From: Brevibacterium renqingii
GTDB lineage: Bacteria; Actinomycetota; Actinomycetes; Actinomycetales; Brevibacteriaceae
Length of the DNA stretch: 43,616 nt
NCBI RefSeq assembly: GCF_017808105.1
Contig: NZ_JADBHF010000019.1
Location: 1-43,616, forward strand
Direction: 5' to 3'
Of this stretch, positions 33,183 through 42,056 are shown piece after piece. Made by a program: the position numbers and the translations under genes. The notes beneath the pieces are model-generated. The model did no database searches. It had not been told where the DNA came from and saw only the letters and a list, made by a program, of their open reading frames with translations. Position 1 is the first letter of the stretch. Every line of letters begins with the position of its first letter.

Positions 33183-34601
33183 ATGACTCTCTCGCCCCTC
33201 GACCTGATCATCGTCGGACTGTATTTCCTCGTTATCCTCTTCATTGGGTTCCAAACCGCTCGACGCATCAAAAATGCCGACGATTTCTCGGTCGCCGGCC
33301 GTCGCCTTATCTGGCCAGTCGTCTTCTCGACTTTGGCCGCAACATTCCTCGGCGGGGGAGCCACGCTCGGACGTGCCGGTGAGTCATATGAGGTCGGATA
33401 CGCCTTCATGATTGCTGCGATCGCCTTCCCCGTGCAGACGGTGTTGACAGGCTGGTTCATTGCTCCTCGACTCAACGCCTATACGAAGTCCGTGACGATC
33501 GGCGATGTATTCGACCTGCACTCGGGAAAATTGGCTCGTCTCATCGTCGGTGTCCTCGGACTGCTGGTGACAGTCGGTATTCTGGGTGCTCAAGGACTCG
33601 CCTTGGGCTCGATCTTCCAAGTTGTCTTCGGACTCGACGCCACCCTGGGGATCGTGATCGGCATGGGAGTCGTTCTCGTGTACTCCACTGCCGGCGGCAT
33701 GTGGGCAGACGTGCAGACCGATGTGTTCCAATTCGTGCTTTTGGGACTGTTCCTTCCAGTGGGACTACTCATCGGCGTATTCCGCGCTGGTGGTCCGATG
33801 GGTCTTATCGAAAGGATTCCGGACACGCATCTGGACTTCTTCGGTGCCTACGGATTCTGGGAGTTCGCCGCCATTTTCATCGCCTTCGCCCTCGGAGAAG
33901 CTCTCATTCCGCCCTATGCACAACGTGCTCTGGCTGCGCAGAACCCATTATCGGCGAGAAAAGGGTATGCCCGCGCCGGCGCGTTCGGTTTGGTCTTCTA
34001 CTTCGTCAGCGCCAGCCTTGGCTTAGTTGCACTCGTTTTCTACCCGAATATCACGCCCGATGATGCGATTCCGACGATCATCATCAACATGCTTCCCATC
34101 GGAATCGCAGGCCTCGTTGCTGCCTCGCTCGTTGCGGTCATCATGTCAACGGCGGATTCCCTGCTCAACTCAGCGTCAGTGGTTCTGTCCAATGATCTCG
34201 TCAAAGGCTTCATCGCACCGAACCTCAGCGGGCGACAGCTTCTTTGGGTCGAACGGTCCAGCAACTTCCTCATCGGCTTCGGTGCTCTGCTCTTCGCTCT
34301 CAATGCAGAGACCATCGTAGATGCGCTCATGCTCACCTATGGACTGTGGGGTCCGACCGTCGTCGTACCATTCGTCTTCGCGATCATGTCGAAGCGGCGG
34401 GCCCCCGTTGCGATCGTCTCTTCGATGCTGGCCGGAGTCACCGTTGCGATCGTGTGGACCTTCGTACTCGGCGCACCGAACGACATCAACGCCATCATCG
34501 TGGCTCTACCGGTGAACATCGCCGTCCTTGCTTCTACTTACATGCTGATCGATAGGCCGAAGAACATCCAGACTGAGGTAGGAAAGGTGGTCACATCATG
34601 A
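33183..34601 (+). CDS. Sodium:solute symporter (SSS family)
   Basis: A 472-residue multi-pass transporter of the SSS/PutP family. The first helix starts at MTLSPLDLIIVGLYFLVILF, followed by RIKNADDFSVAGR, the typical loop after helix 1. The conserved central motif is VVLVYSTAGGMWADVQTDVFQF (about residues 162-183). AVIMSTADSLLNSASVVLSNDLV (about residue 320) contains the SSS-type sodium-site serines. About thirteen hydrophobic helices are visible. ATG 33183 is preferred because AAAGGCG precedes it. The stop overlaps the start of a 53-residue membrane protein. With the downstream DadA-like oxidoreductase, the substrate may be an amino acid or proline derivative. Confidence 0.92.
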   Translation: MTLSPLDLIIVGLYFLVILFIGFQTARRIKNADDFSVAGRRLIWPVVFSTLAATFLGGGATLGRAGESYEVGYAFMIAAIAFPVQTVLTGWFIAPRLNAYTKSVTIGDVFDLHSGKLARLIVGVLGLLVTVGILGAQGLALGSIFQVVFGLDATLGIVIGMGVVLVYSTAGGMWADVQTDVFQFVLLGLFLPVGLLIGVFRAGGPMGLIERIPDTHLDFFGAYGFWEFAAIFIAFALGEALIPPYAQRALAAQNPLSARKGYARAGAFGLVFYFVSASLGLVALVFYPNITPDDAIPTIIINMLPIGIAGLVAASLVAVIMSTADSLLNSASVVLSNDLVKGFIAPNLSGRQLLWVERSSNFLIGFGALLFALNAETIVDALMLTYGLWGPTVVVPFVFAIMSKRRAPVAIVSSMLAGVTVAIVWTFVLGAPNDINAIIVALPVNIAVLASTYMLIDRPKNIQTEVGKVVTS

Positions 34602-34759
34602 TCGTTCTCGCAGCAGCATTCATCGTCATCCCCCTCGCCATCATCATCTGGGTTGCCTACGTTGGAGCACTCGGGCTTCGTTTCTGCTGGAACACGCTTT
34701 TCAGATATTCCGAAATGGAAACGGTCGGGGAACACCAGCACGGGGACCCCCGCCGATGA
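34598..34759 (+). CDS. Small single-pass membrane protein coupled to the symporter
   Basis: A 53-residue protein. The ATG at 34598 overlaps the symporter stop (ATGA) and the TGA at 34757-34759 overlaps the ATG of the oxidoreductase gene (ATGA again). Residues 2-27 form one hydrophobic helix (VLAAAFIVIPLAIIIW in its core), followed by a short polar tail with RYSEMETVGEHQHGD. AGGAAAGG lies 12-19 bases upstream. Double four-base overlaps are strong evidence for translation. Small subunits are known for some secondary transporters, for example MetS with the methionine transporter MetP in corynebacteria; this may be an analogous accessory subunit. I do not recognise the exact family. Confidence 0.72.
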   Translation: MIVLAAAFIVIPLAIIIWVAYVGALGLRFCWNTLFRYSEMETVGEHQHGDPRR

Positions 34760-36009
34760 GTGAGAGAACTTACGATCTCATTGTCATCGGAGCGGGCGCA
34801 ATCGGTGTCACGATCGCCAAGGATGCTGCAGAACAAGGGTTGTCGACAGCGATCATCGAGGCGGGGTCCGAGGTGGGGGCAGGATGCTCCTATGCCAACG
34901 CTGGCCTCCTCGCCCCCAGTCACGCACATCCTCTGACTGGGTTCAGCAGTGTCCGCGCTGGCCTAGACAACATCGCGAATCCCTATGGCCCTTTCAGGCT
35001 GGTCCCGAGCCCCGAGAATGTCAGGTGGATCGCTCGCTTTCTGCTGGCTTCTCTGCCACGTGAACACGGGAGAGCGATCGACACCCAACGTCGCCTGAGC
35101 GGGGCGAGCACAGCTATTCATCGAACCATGGCGGAATCAGGACTCGCCACCGGATTTCGACAGGCCGGTCTGCTCGATGTCTACCGAGAGCCTGCCACTG
35201 CACGCTCGACGATCGACGATCTCCACCGTCACCCATTGCGCCCTGCGTTCTCTGTCTTGAACGCCGCACAGCTTGCCAACAAGCTTCCGACGGCTGTCGG
35301 TATGGAAGTCGGAGTGCTCACCACAGGAGATGCACACTGCGATGGATACAGATATGTCCGGGTCGTATCAGAGCGTGCAGCCGAGCTCGGCGTTGAGTTC
35401 CACTTCAATGAACCTGCAGAAGATCTGATCCAACGCAACAACGTCACCACAGGTGTGAGTACCGAGTACCGCGATCTGAAAGCAGAACATACAGTTGTAG
35501 CAGCAGCCGAGCCGTCGAAGCGATTACTCAGGCCGAGTGGTTTGCACCTGCCGCTGATCAACGGAAAAGGATATGTCGTGGATCTCGCGAAGTCCTCAAC
35601 CGACCCGGATTTCCCGATAGGCATCAAGGACGAGATGATCGTCGCCACTCCGTATCCCGATCGCCTCCGACTTGCCGGAGTTATGGAGCTGACAGGATCG
35701 GACAGTTCTGTTGACCACAGACGCGTGGGTGCGATGATCAGAGCCGGCGAAAGTGTCTTTTCTGGCCTCTCGTCTCGCGAGGTCATCGAAACTTGGGCAG
35801 GACTTCGTCCGTGCGTTGCCGATGGGCTGCCTGTTGTCGGACGTACCCACGATCCGGGGCTGTCGGTGGCCACTGGGCACGGCCAGCAAGGGTTGGTTCT
35901 AGCTCCGATTACTTCGGCGATTGTTCTTCGACAGATGAGGGGCCAACCGGGAACGCCGTCGGGAGTCGACCCTCGTTCCATCAGTCCGGAACGGTTCCGA
36001 CGGCGCTGA
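34756..36009 (+). CDS. FAD-dependent oxidoreductase, D-amino acid dehydrogenase (DadA)-like
   Basis: A 417-residue flavoprotein of the DAO superfamily. The dinucleotide-binding motif is IVIGAGAIGVTIA (about residues 9-21), and GAGCSYANAGLLAPSHAHPL (about 42-61) is the DadA-type segment. The C-terminal motif is WAGLRPCVADGLPVVGRTH ... VATGHGQQGLVLAP, which closes the FAD site. The enzyme would oxidise a D-amino acid or a related secondary amine to an imine, passing electrons to the respiratory chain. The start overlaps the small membrane protein gene, so transport and oxidation are probably coordinated. Related oxidases in the family use hydroxyproline or sarcosine; substrate undecided. Confidence 0.87.
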   Translation: MSERTYDLIVIGAGAIGVTIAKDAAEQGLSTAIIEAGSEVGAGCSYANAGLLAPSHAHPLTGFSSVRAGLDNIANPYGPFRLVPSPENVRWIARFLLASLPREHGRAIDTQRRLSGASTAIHRTMAESGLATGFRQAGLLDVYREPATARSTIDDLHRHPLRPAFSVLNAAQLANKLPTAVGMEVGVLTTGDAHCDGYRYVRVVSERAAELGVEFHFNEPAEDLIQRNNVTTGVSTEYRDLKAEHTVVAAAEPSKRLLRPSGLHLPLINGKGYVVDLAKSSTDPDFPIGIKDEMIVATPYPDRLRLAGVMELTGSDSSVDHRRVGAMIRAGESVFSGLSSREVIETWAGLRPCVADGLPVVGRTHDPGLSVATGHGQQGLVLAPITSAIVLRQMRGQPGTPSGVDPRSISPERFRRR

Positions 36010-36047
36010 TGCCCAACTTTGCCGAAGGCCCAGGACGTCACTGGTAG

Positions 36048-36788
36048 TCATCGCCTGGCCTCTGCGCTCGCCTCCTCGAACAGCTTCTTCCGGCGCTTGA
36101 GGCTGGCTCGACTGACCGAGACGGCAATGAGCGCGAGCACGCTGATCTTCGCTGTCGTCCACACCCAGTCCGGGATATCGAAGGGGAGGTCGATGCTGGG
36201 CAGCCAGCCGAAGAGGATATCGAACAGCCAGCCGAAGAAGCGGCCGATGGCAGACAGCAGGGATCCGAGTGGTTCGAGCATACGCGTCAGCCAGTTCATG
36301 ACCGGCTCGAGAAGCGGCGTGAGATGTCGAGACAGCCAAGCTTTGACCGGTTCGCGAGTAAGGACAGCAGAGCGCCGAGCCCCAGGAGCGGGATGACCAG
36401 ACGGATGATCGTAGTCGGTCCGGCTATGAGAGCGAATCCAGTCGGGTGTGCCGTGCGTTTGAGATCGCGTGCTTCTGATCGGCCGCACGCCTCCGGCAAC
36501 AGCGGGACGATGTTGCCACCGGCATGGCCTTCTGCCTCACCGGCTTCGCCGAGCGCCGAGGTAGTCACATGGATCTGTTCACGATCGACCAGCTTCCCCT
36601 CGACCGTCGGGCTTCGGACGACGATGCGAACGGTGAACCAGCCGCCGACGCGGACTTCGACACCGTTCGCATCCGTGTTCGTGCTGTCGGCCTCGGGAAG
36701 ATGATCGACACCATCGATGGCTGGTGACTTGTTTCAACCTTCCACGGCGGTTGGCCAAGTCCCGAAGCGGGTGCACCACCATCTGCAA
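36048..36788 (-). pseudogene. Frameshifted gene for a membrane-anchored protein of unknown function
   Basis: Two overlapping minus-strand frames each look half real. One, readable from 36733 to 36296, encodes a soluble part (DGVDHLPEADSTNTDANG, VGGWFTVRIVV) then a helix (TTIIRLVIPLLGLGALLSLL). The other, ending at 36048, encodes KAWLSRHLTPLLEPVMNWL, a Trp/Phe/Pro-rich segment and a final helix (TAKISVLALIAVSVS) with a basic tail. Joining them near 36345 by a one-base shift gives a continuous plausible protein. The first part has no start codon in its frame; a start at 36788 or 36782 in a third frame would need a second shift. It may be inactivated, or the assembly may carry indels. No family recognised. 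Confidence 0.45.
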
Positions 36789-36853
36789 GACGTCGAACGT
36801 TCCGGATCTGGCTGTCGGTGATCCACGCAGGCGGCTTGGTTAGGATGGCGACT

Positions 36854-37792
36854 ATGACAGAAGAAGGGCAGGAACCGACGACCACGAACACGACTCGTAT
36901 CACCGACACGGCTCTGATCTTCGAAGGTGGTGGCATGCGGGCGTCTCTGACGAGCGGAATGGTCGTCACGCTCCTCGACGCCGGTCTCGATTTCGACTGG
37001 GTCGCCGGCATCAGCGCCGGGGCGTCGAATGCCGTGAACTATCTGTCCGACGATGCCCGTCGTGCCCGCAGGTCCTTCGTCGAGTTCGCCGCCGACGAGC
37101 AGTTCGGCGGTCTGCGCTACTTCGCTCGCGGACAGGGTATGTTCAACGCGGAGTACATCTACCAGAAGGCAGGCGGACCGAACGAAGCGCTGCCGTTCGA
37201 CTGGGAGACCTTCGACTCGAATCCGAGCCAGCTGCGGGTCATCGCCTTCGATGCCGAATCCGGTGACGAAGTCGTGTGGTCGCGCAAGGACACCCCGCGC
37301 ATCGACGACCTCATGATCCGCGTGCGCGCCTCGTCGACGATGCCTGGGCTCATGCCGCCGGTGCACCTCAACGGGCACGTCTACGTCGATGGCGCTATGG
37401 GCGACGACGGCGGGATCGCACTGAGCCAGGCCCAGCGCGAAGGGTTCGAGAAATTCGTCATCGTCCTCACTCAGGAGCGGTCGTACCGGAAGGCCCCGCA
37501 GCGGTTCCCTGCGATCTACCGCGGCATCTTCCGCCGGTACCCGGCGCTGGGGGAGGCGCTGCTGACGAGGTGGAAGAGATACAACGAGACCCGTGAGCGC
37601 ATCTTCGCACTCGAGGCCGAAGGGAAGGCGCACGTGTTCGCTCCGGAACGTATGCCGGTCGACAACAGCACCCGCGACCTCTCGCGCCTGGCCGCCGCCC
37701 ACCGTATGGGTCTCTCCCAAGCGCGGTGCGAGTTGCCGGAGATCCGGGAGTTCGTGGGTGTGTCAAGCAGCGCAGTGTCATCGAGTCGATGA
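36854..37792 (+). CDS. Patatin-like phospholipase
   Basis: A 312-residue patatin-family lipid acyl hydrolase. The oxyanion region is FEGGGMRASLTSG, the nucleophile elbow is GISAG (about residues 56-60) and the catalytic aspartate is in YVDGAMGDDGG. The ATG at 36854 has AGGATGG upstream; upstream Met codons at 36818 (GTG) and 36845 are less well placed. There is no signal peptide, so it should be cytoplasmic or peripheral. The C-terminal 100 residues are helical and charged (RWKRYNETRERIFALEAEG), as in bacterial YjjU-like relatives. Its neighbours give no functional clue. Confidence 0.9.
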   Translation: MTEEGQEPTTTNTTRITDTALIFEGGGMRASLTSGMVVTLLDAGLDFDWVAGISAGASNAVNYLSDDARRARRSFVEFAADEQFGGLRYFARGQGMFNAEYIYQKAGGPNEALPFDWETFDSNPSQLRVIAFDAESGDEVVWSRKDTPRIDDLMIRVRASSTMPGLMPPVHLNGHVYVDGAMGDDGGIALSQAQREGFEKFVIVLTQERSYRKAPQRFPAIYRGIFRRYPALGEALLTRWKRYNETRERIFALEAEGKAHVFAPERMPVDNSTRDLSRLAAAHRMGLSQARCELPEIREFVGVSSSAVSSSR

Positions 37793-37887
37793 AGACGTGG
37801 GCTCCTCGACATCGTTGACGACAATTGCGATCTGACAACATTTCAGTCATTCACTACAGTTCACGTAGTCGCGTCAGGGCTTCCTGC

Positions 37888-37893
37888 TAGATT
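37888..37893 (+). promoter_or_regulatory. Extended -10 element giving a probably leaderless transcript
   Basis: TGC-TAGATT ends 8 bases before the ATG at 37902, placing the transcription start at or next to the start codon. No ribosome binding site is present before this gene, which agrees with leaderless translation, common in actinobacteria. No clear -35 box was found. Confidence 0.5.
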
Positions 37894-37901
37894 CTCTGAG
37901 T

Positions 37902-39965
37902 ATGAGCGACCACCCATATTCTCGTGAGCCACAGCTGCCCCCTACTGAGCCGGGCGCGACGAAGAAATCGAAATCCAAACCCGTCCTGCTCGGCGTTGCC
38001 GCGGTCGCGGTCGTGGCGCTCATCGCCGGAGGCTCCTTCGCCTACTTCTCCGGGTACAACCCCTTCGGTGATCCGGAACCCGACTACGCGCAGACTCCCA
38101 GCCAGTCCGATGTCATGGACTTCAGTGGATTGAGCCAAGACATGCATCTAAACGGTGCGCCGCTGACCGCCTCAGCCGAAACGACTGAGACCTCCTCTCA
38201 GATCCTGCGGTTCATCGGATCGACCACATCGATTCTCACCCGAGTGGGTGACGACGATACGCCTGCCTGGACGGTGTCGATCCCGCACCAGGACATCGAC
38301 ACCGGCGACACCGAGCCGCTCGACGAGGCGCTCGACCCGGAGTCCTCCGAAGACACTTCCGACGAAGAGGAGAAGCTGGCGGGCACTCCTGCCGCGTGCC
38401 GAATCTCCAGCGGCGCTGTCCAGTGCGGGAACCGAACGGTCGCACTCAGCGACGGGTCGATGACGAAGGCAGAGAGCACAGCCGAGGTCGACCCCGATCC
38501 CGCATCGTCGCGGGTCCCTCTCGAAGCCGATGACGAAGGGGCAGTGACCGGGCCGGACGATCAGGCCTATGACGGTCTGAACCTCGATCCGGAGGCCTAC
38601 GCCTCGATGATCGCCGGTGCTCAGGCGGGGGAGACCGGACCGTGGGTGGTCTCCGATGGTCAGACTCTTGCCGCCGTCGATTCCGACGGCGTCCTATGGA
38701 CGCAGGATCTCGATTCCTCCGCCGCCGAGGTGACCGGACTCGGTGACATACGCGTCACCCCGTCGTGGGCGGCGGTCGACGATGTTCTCATCATCGGAAC
38801 CTCGGACGGGGTCAAAGGCCTCGATGTCTCGACCGGTGACCAATTGTGGGCAGTGTCCGCACCGACCGACGGATTCGCGGTCACCGGCAGTCAGCTGCGC
38901 ATCCAGCACGAGGGGGCAGTGAGCTCGTTCGACTTCACAGACTCATCGGACGACGATTCAGTGACGGCCGACAAAGGATTCGATGAGAGCATTTCGGCCC
39001 TGCCGGCACCGAAGCTTCCGTCGGAGGACGATATCCGGAATGCGAAGTTGGAGGTCCCTCCTGCTTGTGCAGACTTGACTATGGCCGAGGGAGCGAAGCA
39101 GGAGTTCACAGACGGCAAGGCCGCAGAAGGGGAGTACGGGTCATCGATCGCCATCAATGACGTGACAACGTCGCTGGCCGCACCGAAGCCGATGGTCGCG
39201 ATCGACTTCGTCTGCTATCCGGGTGGGAATTGGGTGACGGATTCGGTCGGTGTCTATGATCAGAAGCTCGACCTGGTGACCTCGATCGAGCCGTGGGGCG
39301 CGGATTCGGACTTTCAGCAGCTTGCCGATTTCAACCGCAGCATCGTCTCTGCCGTCGATATGACCGGACCCTATATGACAGCGACGCTGAGCAATATCGC
39401 CGTCTATGGCGACGAGGACTACAACGCGGCAGAGCGCACAGGGGAGGCAGAGCTTCGCTTCGCATGGTCGAAGGGAGGTTACGAACCTCAGGATGTGCTG
39501 TTCAACGCTGACGGAGCGACCGTCCGGGTCCCGGAGGTCGATGAAGTTCAGAAGTTCATCGACGCGGCCGCGAAAGGCGACGATGACACCGCCGGTGCGA
39601 TGGCCACTGATGAGGTGATGCGAGATCTGGATACGGTCATCGGGGACGCATCTGCGAACCCACCGCTGACGTACCGCAACGTGGCTCTCCAGGACGGGAC
39701 CGAAGTCGATACCTGCGAACTCATCGGAGTCGTGGACGAGGAATACGGGGGCTACACCATGAGCAATGGTGTTGAACTGATGGAAGCAATCGGCGGTTTG
39801 GGCTCCGATTCCATCGAGCCCGGCGACGTCATCTGCGGACTGAAGGGACCAGGCGAGACGATCGACCCGGACGATGAGTACAGCTGGTACGCAGCGCACC
39901 TGTTGCTGAAGGGCAATGAGGCGGGAGCGGTCAAAGTGTATTCGGTGTCCTCATACACCGGTTGA
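37902..39965 (+). CDS. Membrane-anchored extracellular protein, beta-propeller-like
   Basis: A 687-residue protein of unknown function. A cytoplasmic basic N-terminus (KKSKSKPVLLG) precedes one membrane helix at about residues 29-50, so the bulk should lie outside. The acidic, Ser/Thr-rich stretch at about 130-230 looks disordered. Residues 240-350 show PQQ-like propeller blades, for example WVVSDGQTLAAVDSDGVLWTQDL and IIGTSDGVKGLDVSTGDQLWAVS. Further on there are paired cysteines (PPACADL, DFVCYPGG; DTCELIG, DVICGLKG) that may form disulfides. The gene stands alone and ends before a convergent remnant. Similar anchored propeller proteins occur in actinobacterial envelopes without known function. 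Confidence 0.8.
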   Translation: MSDHPYSREPQLPPTEPGATKKSKSKPVLLGVAAVAVVALIAGGSFAYFSGYNPFGDPEPDYAQTPSQSDVMDFSGLSQDMHLNGAPLTASAETTETSSQILRFIGSTTSILTRVGDDDTPAWTVSIPHQDIDTGDTEPLDEALDPESSEDTSDEEEKLAGTPAACRISSGAVQCGNRTVALSDGSMTKAESTAEVDPDPASSRVPLEADDEGAVTGPDDQAYDGLNLDPEAYASMIAGAQAGETGPWVVSDGQTLAAVDSDGVLWTQDLDSSAAEVTGLGDIRVTPSWAAVDDVLIIGTSDGVKGLDVSTGDQLWAVSAPTDGFAVTGSQLRIQHEGAVSSFDFTDSSDDDSVTADKGFDESISALPAPKLPSEDDIRNAKLEVPPACADLTMAEGAKQEFTDGKAAEGEYGSSIAINDVTTSLAAPKPMVAIDFVCYPGGNWVTDSVGVYDQKLDLVTSIEPWGADSDFQQLADFNRSIVSAVDMTGPYMTATLSNIAVYGDEDYNAAERTGEAELRFAWSKGGYEPQDVLFNADGATVRVPEVDEVQKFIDAAAKGDDDTAGAMATDEVMRDLDTVIGDASANPPLTYRNVALQDGTEVDTCELIGVVDEEYGGYTMSNGVELMEAIGGLGSDSIEPGDVICGLKGPGETIDPDDEYSWYAAHLLLKGNEAGAVKVYSVSSYTG

Positions 39966-39988
39966 CGATAAGTAGACCGCTGGGGCAA

Positions 39989-40216
39989 TTATTCCTGCTG
40001 GTATTCCAGCTTCACTGAGATCTCCTTCGAGGCGGCCTTCATCACCGGGACAAGCGCATGCATCCGATCTTTCGGCATATAGGGACGTGTGGCTGACAGC
40101 GAGACTCCTGCGACGATACTCCCGCTGCTATCGCGGATCGGGGGCGGCCACGCCGGATCCCTGGTCAATTCTCCTCGAAGGTCGAATGTGGCGTCGTCGC
40201 GTGTGTAATCGCGCAT
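39989..40216 (-). pseudogene. C-terminal remnant of an IclR-family regulator
   Basis: A 75-residue frame reading RDYTRDDATFDLRG ... PPPIRDSSGSIVAGVSLS ... RMHALVPVMKAASKEIS matches the end of the IclR effector domain, where APIxDxxGxxVAAxSxS and a final amphipathic helix are conserved. The DNA-binding domain and most of the effector domain are absent, and the sequence upstream turns AT-richer. I see a truncated, non-functional remnant, marking the start of the decayed end of the window. Confidence 0.65.
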
Positions 40217-40363
40217 TTGTTTGACCTCAACTGCGAAGAACCTGTAAAGGGAAACTATAATGAGCAGAACGGAAGACTGGAAATTTCCGCTTGGCTGCGT
40301 TGGGAAGCCGTAATTCTCCCCTTCTTAGGAGCCAGAACGGAACCGTAAAGGAAGACTCTGAAA

Positions 40364-41146
40364 CTAGAATTTATTGGAAATGCGTTCAGGCATCTCATAC
40401 AGGTTTGACTGGAGGATGCGCCAGTCATTTCCAAATTGCCGACAAACCTCTTCGACGCTCCCTTTGACCCACCCTCCAAGGCGTGGACTGATTATCAGCT
40501 CATCGATTAAAATATTCAAGTCGCAGGTAACTGTCGCGAATTTCGGTATCGCTGTCAGATCTTCATCGTTGTAGTTGTGGTCTTTAGAGGCGTCATGGGC
40601 TACTAGTCGAAACTCATTTTCGTGAGAAAACTCAATTCGTTTAGAAAAATATTGATCCGTGTATGAATCGGAATTTGCGCCCTCCGTAGAGAAATTCTTG
40701 TAGTCAACGCGGCCATAAAACACCCTGTCGACGCAATCGCCTTTGATGAGCGATTCCTTCATCTTCTTCCATGAGGTCTTGATTGCAAGACCTTTGTCGT
40801 CGCCGTAGATCCTCCAGAGCCCAGCGTTTTCGGTCGGAAAAGAGTTCCAACAAGAAATATAAGTGCGCTCGCGCCAGAAAAATGTTTCCTTGAGTTCCCT
40901 ATTCCAGAGGGCATGCCTAAGATAGCTCGGCGCGCCCCTCCTTTTCCAGGCTTTTAATTGTGTGTCGGTAGCTGCTTCGCCGAGTACTCCTTCGTAACCG
41001 TCTTCCATTGATGAAGCGCGAGGCATTTTGAGAGTGTTTGTCGTGAGTAAATCAAGAAACTTTGGGAAATCCAGGTAGCGCCAAAGAACAAGATCGTCCG
41101 CTGGCTCCGGCGCATCGTTATTGTAGTGCGAAAGAATTATCGTCAT
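40364..41146 (-). CDS. DUF2971 domain-containing protein
   Basis: A 260-residue protein with DUF2971 features: LWRYLDFPKFLDLLTTNTLKMPRASSMEDGYEG near the N-terminus (aromatic YxD plus the SxxDxxEG-like turn), then TYISCWNSFPTENAGLWRIYGDDKGLAIKTS, and RIEFSHENEFRLV. The DUF has no settled function; members turn up among mobile and defence-related genes. The base composition is clearly AT-richer than the neighbours and codon choice differs, suggesting acquisition. ATG 41146 is used because the family similarity begins shortly after; a longer frame to 41227 has a hydrophobic, dissimilar start. No ribosome site is visible; TACGAT and TAGAAT just upstream on the minus strand could serve as -10 for a leaderless transcript. 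Confidence 0.72.
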   Translation of the reverse strand: MTIILSHYNNDAPEPADDLVLWRYLDFPKFLDLLTTNTLKMPRASSMEDGYEGVLGEAATDTQLKAWKRRGAPSYLRHALWNRELKETFFWRERTYISCWNSFPTENAGLWRIYGDDKGLAIKTSWKKMKESLIKGDCVDRVFYGRVDYKNFSTEGANSDSYTDQYFSKRIEFSHENEFRLVAHDASKDHNYNDEDLTAIPKFATVTCDLNILIDELIISPRLGGWVKGSVEEVCRQFGNDWRILQSNLYEMPERISNKF

Positions 41147-41527
41147 AGCTATTCTATCGTACCTCGGTCCTTGACCCACTGTTGTGTCGATGATGAATGA
41201 TAACGACCAGATCAGCGCGGAGTACATTCAGTTGTGACGAATGAGCGTCACCGGTCAGGCGGCCCCAGGCGAAATGTTCAATATATAGTTGCGGGCAGGA
41301 TACTTTTTGGCATTCTGATCAAAGTGCGATCGAACATAGGTCGAGGAGCTGGGCGGACAGGTTCTGGCGAAGCCAGCAAAAGGCCTGCGGCACGACCGCG
41401 CGCTCTGTCACAGTGCCTTTGAGCCGCTCGTCTGGTCTGCAACCGCTCGGTGGCGGATTATCCTGAAGGGAATGGTGTGAGAATTGGCGACATTTGATCT
41501 GGCTTGTTCACAGGCAAGTCTGGATGG
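41147..41527. other. Intergenic region between the DUF2971 gene and the insertion elements
   Basis: This 381-base stretch holds no gene I can support. It contains one inverted repeat, GTGACG-AATGAG-CGTCAC (41234-41251), and a 62-codon frame without recognisable features. It probably contains the outer end of the neighbouring IS3-family remnant, whose exact border I could not define. Confidence 0.5.
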
Positions 41528-41922
41528 ATGAACACCATACCCCGACCCTATTTGAAAGATTTCCGCGATGACGTCATCCGCGTAGCAGTAGGCCGGGACA
41601 AGGACACCACGATCTTCTAGGTCGCCAAGAACTTCGGCATCCACGAAGGTACTATCAACAATTGGATCCGCCAGGCCGAGATCGATGCCGGCAACAAGTT
41701 CGGCACCACCACCGACGAGTCGGCTCAGCTTCGCGCGCTACGGCGACGGTCTCGCCTGCTAGAGCAATAGAACAAAGTCGTCCTCCGGGCAGCCGCCTAC
41801 TTGTCGCAGCCGAAGTTGCCGTCAAAAGGCTCTACCCGCTCGTGAGAGAGCTCTCCGCCGTCGTTATCCCCCGTCGCGGCGTCGTGTCGGGTTCTCAAGC
41901 TCTCTCGCCAGCTCTACTGCCG
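41528..41922 (+). pseudogene. IS3-family transposase remnant (orfA plus start of orfB)
   Basis: The frame from ATG 41528 reads MNTIPRPYLKDFRDDVIRVA ... VAKNFGIHEGTINNWIRQAE ... SRLLEQ-stop-NKVVLRAAAYLSQ, which is IS3-family OrfA with its helix-turn-helix and leucine-zipper end. In-frame TAG codons at 41618-41620 and 41768-41770 break it. Beyond 41820 a frame reading YPLVRELSAVVIP then, after a one-base shift, CRVLKLSRQLY is the start of OrfB. It stops at the IS110-family element border near 41923. The catalytic DDE part is missing, so the element is dead. Confidence 0.82.
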
Positions 41923-42056
41923 GGGGGTGCCCCTATGGTTTAAGTCAATGGGCAACGGGCAGAATCTTGTAGTCTCTTCGGTGAGGCCCGAAGGGCAGGG
42001 ATGTTCTGTCCGGGAACTGCCTCTCAGACTGATCGGGCACCTCGCTACAGGCTGGT

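Noticed and set aside
41234..41422. A 62-codon plus-strand frame between the DUF2971 gene and the IS3 remnant
   Set aside because: No ribosome site, no motif, and a low-complexity basic C-terminus; not supportable as a gene.
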